From contig CM044524.1 in assembly GCA_024364805.1 (NCBI GenBank), forward strand, positions 545,900-572,732: DNA of 26,833 nt, given 5' to 3'. This DNA is from Euprymna scolopes (lineage: Eukaryota > Mollusca > Cephalopoda > Sepiida > Sepiolidae). Below, piece by piece: positions 20,285-26,833 of this stretch. The notes beneath the pieces were generated by a model that saw only the letters and a program-made list of their open reading frames with translations, was not told the origin of the DNA and did not search any database. The first letter of the stretch is position 1, and each line of letters starts with the position of its first letter. Made by a program: the position numbers and the translations under genes.

Positions 20285-20426
20285 ATGTTTGAAAAGCAAA
20301 AAAAATAACATGTAAAGTCATCTAGAACCTCGCACATGACCATAGCACGTTTTAGGTTCGAATCTTAGAACAGTTACACTGCACTCACGAACTGTAGTAT
20401 CGCAAAACACATGTTCATAGACTATT

Positions 20427-20570
20427 CTTTTATAAGTAAAATAATAAATAAATAAATAATATTTGTTTATGTCCAAAAATATGGATAATTTTCTTAAGAA
20501 AAAATATTTTTCAGATCTCTAAGGTTGGAGACGCTAATAACCATATTCAATTATTGTTAAAAAATTAACA
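20427..20570 (+). repeat. Local direct duplication, unit 2
   Basis: Second copy of 20156-20284. It contains GGTTGGAGACGCTAATAACC and ATTCAATTATT, plus a short (AATA)n expansion near 20442-20460. A pol III box B-like GGTTCGAATC lies between the two units at about 20354. Confidence 0.75.
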
Positions 20571-20729
20571 TATATATATATATATACTGTTTCAGATTAA
20601 ATAAACTAATCCAAGGTGGGGGGGGGATTAATCTTAGCTAAATTAACAGGAATACATTAAATTATTCTCATTCTAATATATATTAAATGAAAGATGAGGA
20701 ATAAAAATAACTTTATTATATCATTAGAC

Positions 20730-20805
20730 AAATAAGGAAAATTTAAGGAGAAATTTAAGAATTTGTTCTTAAATTTCCCTTTAACTTTTCCTTAATTCCT
20801 TATTT
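20730..20805. repeat. AT-rich imperfect hairpin
   Basis: The inner stem of 12 perfect pairs joins 20750-20761 to 20766-20777 around a TTTG loop. The outer stem of 10 perfect pairs joins 20730-20739 to 20796-20805. The middle pairs imperfectly. It could be a decayed foldback element. AT-rich DNA yields such stems by chance more often than mixed sequence does. Confidence 0.7.
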
Positions 20806-22100
20806 CATTTAATTTTATCGTTTTCTTCTCCCCTTGATAGTGTTGAGCTTTCCTTATCTTGATAAGTTTGGTTTTTGTTAAAGATTTACTCTTTGATGAC
20901 ATAATTATTTTTTATATGATATTTAGGCAGCATTTTTTTCATTTAAACATAAAAAAACAATAATAGATTTTCTATTTAGTAGTATCAAACGTTTTCAATT
21001 CTTCATAGAATCATCATTGGGTGAGAAAAGCAAATGAGCAAAAAAGCTGGAAAAAAAAACGTTTGTGACACCTATGGAACTTAAATTTGTTTATTTTCAC
21101 ACAAAAGATAATAAAGTTATAAAACTGAAAGTTCTGTTATTTTTAATGTTTGTTTATGTGTGTGTAATATGTATTTTTTTTTATTTATCCAAACATTTTA
21201 CCTATGTACAGGCACATATCTGCTATAAATTTATTTTGCTTTCATCCTGATAAATTCAACCTAACGATACTTAATTAAAAGGAGGTATAACCAAAACAAG
21301 TTTGCATATATGTAGCCAGAATATATCAAATAAAATTTATACTAAACATATGCCTCGATAGATATTTATAGTTATTACAAATCAGTCAAATGTAGAATGC
21401 AAAAATGAATAAATATCGTGAAATTCCCTTCAATTTCAACTTGGGGTAACTCATTTATGTTTTAGGGTTATTTTGATACATTTTTGAGGTAAACCAAATC
21501 TAATCTTTTCTATTTGTAAATGCACAATTCTTTTGTGTAGTAATAGTTTTTTAGTAGAATTAACTTAATATTTTCATTGACAAGCGATTTATTTTTTAGA
21601 GTGTGCTTTTCAACTTTATGTGCATGATATTGTGTGTTTCTATGCATATAAAAATAGTGCCATCTTAAAGAGCCACTCATCAACATGATGGATTTCATAT
21701 AGGGTCTTAATTGTCTTTTACAAACTAATAAAAAATGCAAGTTGAAAATTTCAATTAATAACAATTTTACTTTATTAACAAATTGTTTCCATCTCTTTTT
21801 ACATGATCCAAATTTGGGTTTTTTTTTTGTTTGTTTGTTTGTTTGTTTTTGTTAATTTTCTATTAAAAAAACATTTATTCACTGCTGTCAATCATATTAC
21901 GTAGATTAAATGTGTTAGCTGTTCAAATGAATCATCAAAGTGGGATTTAGTGTCACTTTGTGTTTTTTTATTTTTTTATTTAGAAAGGTAATGGTGTTTT
22001 TTGCCTAATGTTTAAGTTGGTTTGATCTAATAATTACTGCTTCCATTGTGATTAATTTTTGTTTACCAAAAATGCCATTAAATTTGTTAGGCATGAAAAT
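20806..22100. other. AT-rich spacer, no gene recognised
   Basis: No known element or gene was seen. A (GTTT)n tract lies at about 21829-21848. Open frames at 21065-21250 (+) and 21510-21764 (-) show no recognisable motif. Confidence 0.5.
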
Positions 22101-22441
22101 AACGGTAGAGCAAAGACAGACTATCAACGTTTCTTCTGTGGAAAGTTGCAGGGAAGAGAAAAGGGCATCACCTACTAGGTTTTGAAGCTGGTTTTAAACT
22201 CTATCAAGGCGGGATAGGGGCATTCACAGCTGACATTATTAGTTATGCATTGTGAAATTTTGCTTCTGGACCAATAGCACAGAAGACGACAAAGTTTCTT
22301 ATTTCCGATAAAATTTTAACGGTCATAATTTGGTAGTTACTAAAATAAATTTTGCACCATTGTTTGTTTTTCAAAGATCTATGTGGCCACATTAAAAGTT
22401 TTTAGATAAAACGAAAATAAAATTTTTGTTGAGGATATCTA
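22101..22441 (+). repeat. Dispersed repeat, copy 1 (rearranged relative to copy 2)
   Basis: The left part (22101-22205) matches 24940-25040 directly, around a shared TCTTCTGTG block. The right part (22262-22441) matches the reverse complement of 25033-25215, sharing ACGGTCATAATT, TGTTTGTTT and CCACATTAAAAGTTTT. Identity is about 70-75% by eye. No reading frame is evident. Family unknown. Confidence 0.65.
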
Positions 22442-24939
22442 CTTGTATTTTTGCCTTGTTCCATTTTTAGAAATTAAAACTGAAAATAAAGCAAGTTTGT
22501 AAAATCTTTAAGAAGGAAACCACTTAAAATTAAAAATCGTATTTCAAAAGCAGTTATAAAAATCAAGTGCCATAGAACACAATAACTCCCAGCCCTTGAA
22601 TCTCCTAACCAGTGTTTGTATTAAAAAAAAAAAAAAAAAAAAAAAAGTGGCCGACTATAGTCAAAGGTGACACAAAGGCTTCTTTTTCATTAAATGCTAC
22701 ACGAAAGTGTAGGGAAGGGTGTCATCCATTATCAGAAATATTTCACTTGCTCTTGATCCTGTCGGTCTCACAGCCCATTAGTGAACATGCTTACCATGAT
22801 ACAAAATGATCCGGTAAAGATTGTCTCCATTAATTGCTCTTCTGACACTTTCAGCCAATGACTATGGCAAATTCTGGTCATCTCACAATGATGTTACATA
22901 GTTACGCCACATTCTCAGCAGAATTTACGAAATCAAAATACAAAATAATCAAGAATTCTATGTAAGGTAATATAATCTAATTACAATTTTTGTCCCAAGT
23001 TATCTATGACTTTCAGAAAAGGCTTTTGTAATTCAACGAATAGCTGAAATCATAGATTTGGGAGCCACTGAAACATTATCATGGTAATACTTCCTGTTGA
23101 TTACAACTTGGTCATCTTAAGTCAAATGTTAATAAATTCCTGTTATGGACCACCTCAAAATAAATGAAAATCAAACCGTAATGTTTGATTAGTTAAAAAA
23201 AAAAATTAACTACAATCATGTCTTGTCGTTCATTAATATTGTTTTATTTGGTTAGTCATCTCGTGATTTTGCTCAGCATTGCCATGGTTTAGGATGCAAA
23301 CCAGGGAAGAAGTTGACTGAAGCCAACCAGAGTGAATGCTGTTGCAATAATAACATTTAGAGCTGGGAATCCCAGGCATTTAAAAAAATTCTGTTGTCTT
23401 GTTAAAGTTAAGAGCTCTGCAGGTGACACGGCATAAGGTGGTTCTTGTAATCAGTCACATCAACAAGTAGATCAACCAGATTTGAAACGGGTTTAATAGT
23501 GTTGACTCCATGTAAACATGATCTTGTGGTAGCATCATAACATCAGTGTGCTGCGGAATGATTATTGATATGCAGCAGAGAGATAATAGCTAGAAGCCAT
23601 TTAATTTCATTTTGTTTAATGAAAGCATTTAATTTCTTAATCAATTACAATTTTAACTAAAAAGGCCAACAAAATCTCACTGCCTACGTATTATGTGAAC
23701 TGGGATCTTCTTACCTGAACAACATTGAAAATAAAATATTGTGAAAGACTTAAAAATTATACATAAAAACACAAATTTATGAAATTATTTAAATTTCTTG
23801 GTTAAGAGTTTCTTTGAAGTTTTTTATTTTAGTGTTAAGCGCAGATATTTTAAATTTACATTAAATTTGATCCATAGTCATTAGACGCCAATTAAGCAAG
23901 ATTCTTTCATTTTCAATTTTTTTTTTTTTCTTAAGAGCCTTTAAGCTTAAGTTTTAAACTTGAGAGATTTTCTAGAACGAAAATAATGTAAGCGATTTTA
24001 ATCAAAATAAGAATAAGTCTTCTAATCCATTGTAAAGGACATATAAAGGACTGTTTTGTTTGGGGAAAAAATTTTCCCATCCTGGAACGAGTATTCTTTA
24101 GTACACATATATAAAATCATAGTACAGTTGTTATTGACATGGACTGTGGGCTATTGCTATTTTTAGCTATACTGCCCACCCCAATAGACACCTGAACTTG
24201 CTTAATTCTGACAAAAATAACTACCAATATTCAATAATAATAATCGTATATTAACCCTCAGGTGTGTTCTTTTCCAGCTGTCAATTATTGTTGAGCTGTT
24301 CGCTTAAAATAAGCTACACTGGCTTAACAAATATTCCAGCTATATACTATATGATAGCGTTATTTAAACGTATTAAGCTGTATGTTAAGCCATGCGTTCT
24401 TATCTTTAATTTGTAAGTTGGACTGATAAAGTGGTTTGCATGTTTATTAGGAGCTTTGTCCTTTAGTTGGTTTGTCACACTGCTTACAGTTAAAATAGTA
24501 TCTTCATGGTTGGACGATTTAATGAATATATTCAAAGGGTCTCAAATCTTTAACTTTTTATTTTTCACTAATGAGTCTTCACTTGTCAAAGCTGAAAAGG
24601 CCACTAGAGACAATGAGATCGTCAGTTGGCGATGAACAACATCTTGAGAGGATAGAAACCCATATGTGAAATAACCAGATTTTAATTATTTAAGTAGACA
24701 GGCCGGCAAGAATTAACATTAAACACGATAACGATCATGTTGTAGTCAACTGGGAAGCAACTCTGTGATATTGTATTCTACATATGAGAAGTTCTTGGAT
24801 GAAAATGTTGCTCATTGGTGTTCTATCTAGTCTTGGGTACACAGATTAGGAAATTCTTTACAGTGGTTGTAGCTAGACGAGTTTTTGCTGTGAAGTTTTA
24901 AGGGGGGGCCATAGATTGAATATGTCGAGCACTTACAAT
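22442..24939. other. Spacer between the two repeat copies, no gene recognised
   Basis: It contains an A24 run at 22623-22646 and a following frame (to 22809, +) without a secure family match. The stretch 23270-23580 has lower AT content, but I recognise no gene in it. Another T run lies near 23918. Confidence 0.5.
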
Positions 24940-25215
24940 AAAAATAATAGAGTAGAAAAAGACTAGCAATGTCTCTTCTGTGAGAAATAGACTGTCGAGA
25001 AGAGATCCTTACTATATTGTGAAGTCGATTTTCTATCGCAAATAAAAATTTTATGTTTATAACTGAAAACTTTTAATGTGGGCATAAAGATTTTGCGAAA
25101 CAAACAGTAATACGAAATTAATTTTGGTAGCACAATTAGCCGACGAATTATGACCGTTCAAAGTTTATTGAAAATTAGAGAAATTGTTGTCTTGTGTACT
25201 ATTGATCTACAAGGC
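24940..25215 (+). repeat. Dispersed repeat, copy 2
   Basis: Partner of 22101-22441. It keeps the two blocks contiguous, whereas in copy 1 the second block is inverted and there are about 57 bases between the blocks. It shows GAAAACTTTTAATGTGGGCA and AATTATGACCGTTCAAAG on the plus strand. Confidence 0.65.
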
Positions 25216-26439
25216 AATGTTCAATGCTTAACTAAAAATGTAAGCGTTCAACAACTGAAAAATCTTTTATACAAATGTATCATGCCATTGTTTGGTCAAT
25301 AGAAATTAATTGTAATAGTAGCAATGATTATTAGATGAAACCAGCCTAAAGATTGGGTAAAAATTCTATCAACCCACAAAAAATAAATGTGCAAAAATCA
25401 CACAGAATCACAACTTTGACTAGTCTGTAAGATTCATTTCAACAATTAACACATTGAATCTTCATAATATGATTCCTAGCACAATAGAGAGATAGCTAGA
25501 TTTTTTTTTTTTTTAAATATTATTAGATTCAACACATTGAATCATTCGTAGCATGTTAGAAATCACATGTTTCTCTTAATAATAAATCAATTTAAAAATA
25601 ACTCAAATTTGGACCATGTGAAAACTGATGGAAACAATTTGATACACCAAAAATTTCATTCGCTAATGTTTTCAGTTTAGATCATTTCTTTGTGCAAAAT
25701 AATTTAAAAGCCTGTATTAAGCCCACCATATTGATGCGAGGCCATTTTTCTTTACACAATATTGCACATGTCAAATTTGAAGGAAATCCAACGTTAAAGT
25801 ATAAATAATGGAAAATCGTAACTTTGTAATAGAAAATGTTAATGACGACACACTAGAAAGAAATGTACACTTATTGAGAAAAAAAGATTAAATTTTGTTT
25901 ACATCTAAATTTTATCAAAACTCATTCAAAAGTGAATAAGAAAAGTGAAGCGAATTTCATTATCTTCTCCATTTTTGAATTCTAAGCTTGGTTGATACCT
26001 ATTTTAAGGGTTGAATTATATGTGCATTAAAAAAACAAACAGGCATGAACCAAGGATCTTTAGATCTTTGGAAACAGTTGTGAACGTGAGAAATATTTGC
26101 TAGTCGGAATAACATAAGTGAGGGACTGATATGATCACTGATAGCATTGAGTAGAAGTTTACAATATGACCATATGCTGAAAAGGTTGAAGAAACGGGTG
26201 TTAATGAGGAATATTTTACCTATTTTACTACACCCACTTACACTACCATCAATTATGGCCTCCGTTTTGTCTCTTAAGACAATGGATACTCCTTGTAAGA
26301 GTGTCTACGCATGTAATCGTGAAGCAAGGGTTGTGTGATCCCAAACCTCACCTTTCCTCTCCTTAGTCAGCACTGCTTGAGTCCAGTGGCAAGAAGTCCT
26401 GAATGATTGGAAACAATGCCAAGATCAGCGGAGAGCACA
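25216..26439. other. Spacer, no gene recognised
   Basis: It has a T run at 25500-25514, with an AACACATTGAATC motif on both sides of it (about 25447 and 25531). A 63-codon frame at 26147-26338 (+) is not recognisable. No RNA gene was seen in this stretch. Confidence 0.5.
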
Positions 26440-26555
26440 TACAACACTTGTCATTCTTAAATGGTCACCCATTTAGTACTGACCAGGCTTAATGCCGCTT
26501 AAATTTGGGAATCAGCGTGTCAGCATGATTACACCGTATATCAGTGATTGTCTAG
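26440..26555 (-). pseudogene. 5S rRNA-like sequence, decayed
   Basis: 5S rRNA is the small pol III-transcribed rRNA of the large ribosomal subunit. On the minus strand the central and 3' parts follow the animal 5S order: TTTAAGC, then GCCTGGTCAGTACT, then ATGGGTGACC, then GTGTTGTA near the 3' end. Spacing agrees with a full-length molecule of about 120 bases, including the internal promoter region. The 5' 35 bases match poorly. Many differences look like C-to-T or G-to-A changes, as expected of decay at methylated CpG. A single dead copy with no second unit nearby, so it is a 5S pseudogene or the head of a 5S-derived SINE rather than an rDNA array. Confidence 0.6.
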
Positions 26556-26833
26556 CAAAATGATTTATTAACATAACTGACGGCATGACGAATTACCTTA
26601 CTCTCTTAATTGTTAACTCGGTTATCTTCCCTTTGCAAATTGGCTTAATAAAATGAAATATCGATTTGGCTATCAATGTCTAAGAAATGGCTGAGGAGAC
26701 AAGTGGAGCAATGCACCCAACATCATCACGGACCCTCTTAGATTGACTTTGCCTTACAAGTACTTGTCTATCGCCATTGTTCATGGAAACACCATAAGCA
26801 TTCATTCTGCCTGCCAAGCTAGTAATGAAACTT
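26556..26833. other. Spacer, no gene recognised
   Basis: A minus-strand frame of about 50 codons running in from the window's right end is open but matches nothing I know. It might continue outside the window. Confidence 0.4.

Noticed and set aside
20345-20375. Box B-like GGTTCGAATC as a tRNA gene or SINE
   Set aside because: No acceptable box A or cloverleaf upstream, so it is not reported as a separate RNA feature.
22650-22809. Weak resemblance of a leucine-rich stretch to the C-terminal dimerisation segment of hAT-type transposases
   Set aside because: Only a few hydrophobic positions agree and the signature residues are missing.

Overview
The window looks like non-coding, repeat-dense nuclear DNA from an animal. 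It is strongly AT-rich, with many A/T homopolymers, (CA)n, (TG)n and (TA)n microsatellites, and decayed fragments of several transposon classes. The mix of mariner, RTE-like and other non-LTR elements, Ty3/gypsy debris and tRNA-derived sequence, plus the style of the repeats, makes a mollusc (perhaps a cephalopod) my best guess. That is an impression, not a proof. I found no intact protein-coding gene, no convincing host exon series, and no bacterial or viral operon. Nearly every open frame is short and compatible with chance.

Layout. Positions 1-3530 are AT-rich spacer with one solitary terminal motif of a repeat family (1449). An element of about 1.35 kb with terminal inverted repeats lies at 3532-4885 and carries a tRNA-like segment. 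A related element of about 1.65 kb lies at 12960-14612. Between them are a possible non-LTR tail (5400-5620, minus), the end of a mariner transposase (5940-6122, minus), and a 174-bp inverted repeat pair (7430-7603 and 8419-8592) whose right arm abuts a perfect 36-bp hairpin. These are followed by a degenerate tandem repeat (9685-9877), a reverse-transcriptase fragment of a non-LTR element (10811-11100, minus) and an unrecognised short frame (11258-11449).

The right half holds an RTE-like LINE 3' fragment (17456-17960, minus) and a broken Ty3/gypsy reverse-transcriptase fossil (19085-19650). Inside the fossil is a 27-bp minisatellite whose unit itself looks derived from reverse-transcriptase codons. 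Further right are a local duplication (20156-20284 and 20427-20570), an AT-rich hairpin, two copies of a dispersed repeat that differ by an apparent internal inversion (22101-22441 and 24940-25215), and a decayed 5S rRNA-like sequence (26440-26555, minus).

No genes can be said to work together here. The interest lies in repeat structure: the minisatellite born from a retroelement, the nested palindromes near 8.6 kb, and the family with ACTAGC ends. All family calls rest on reading motifs by eye, with no database search.
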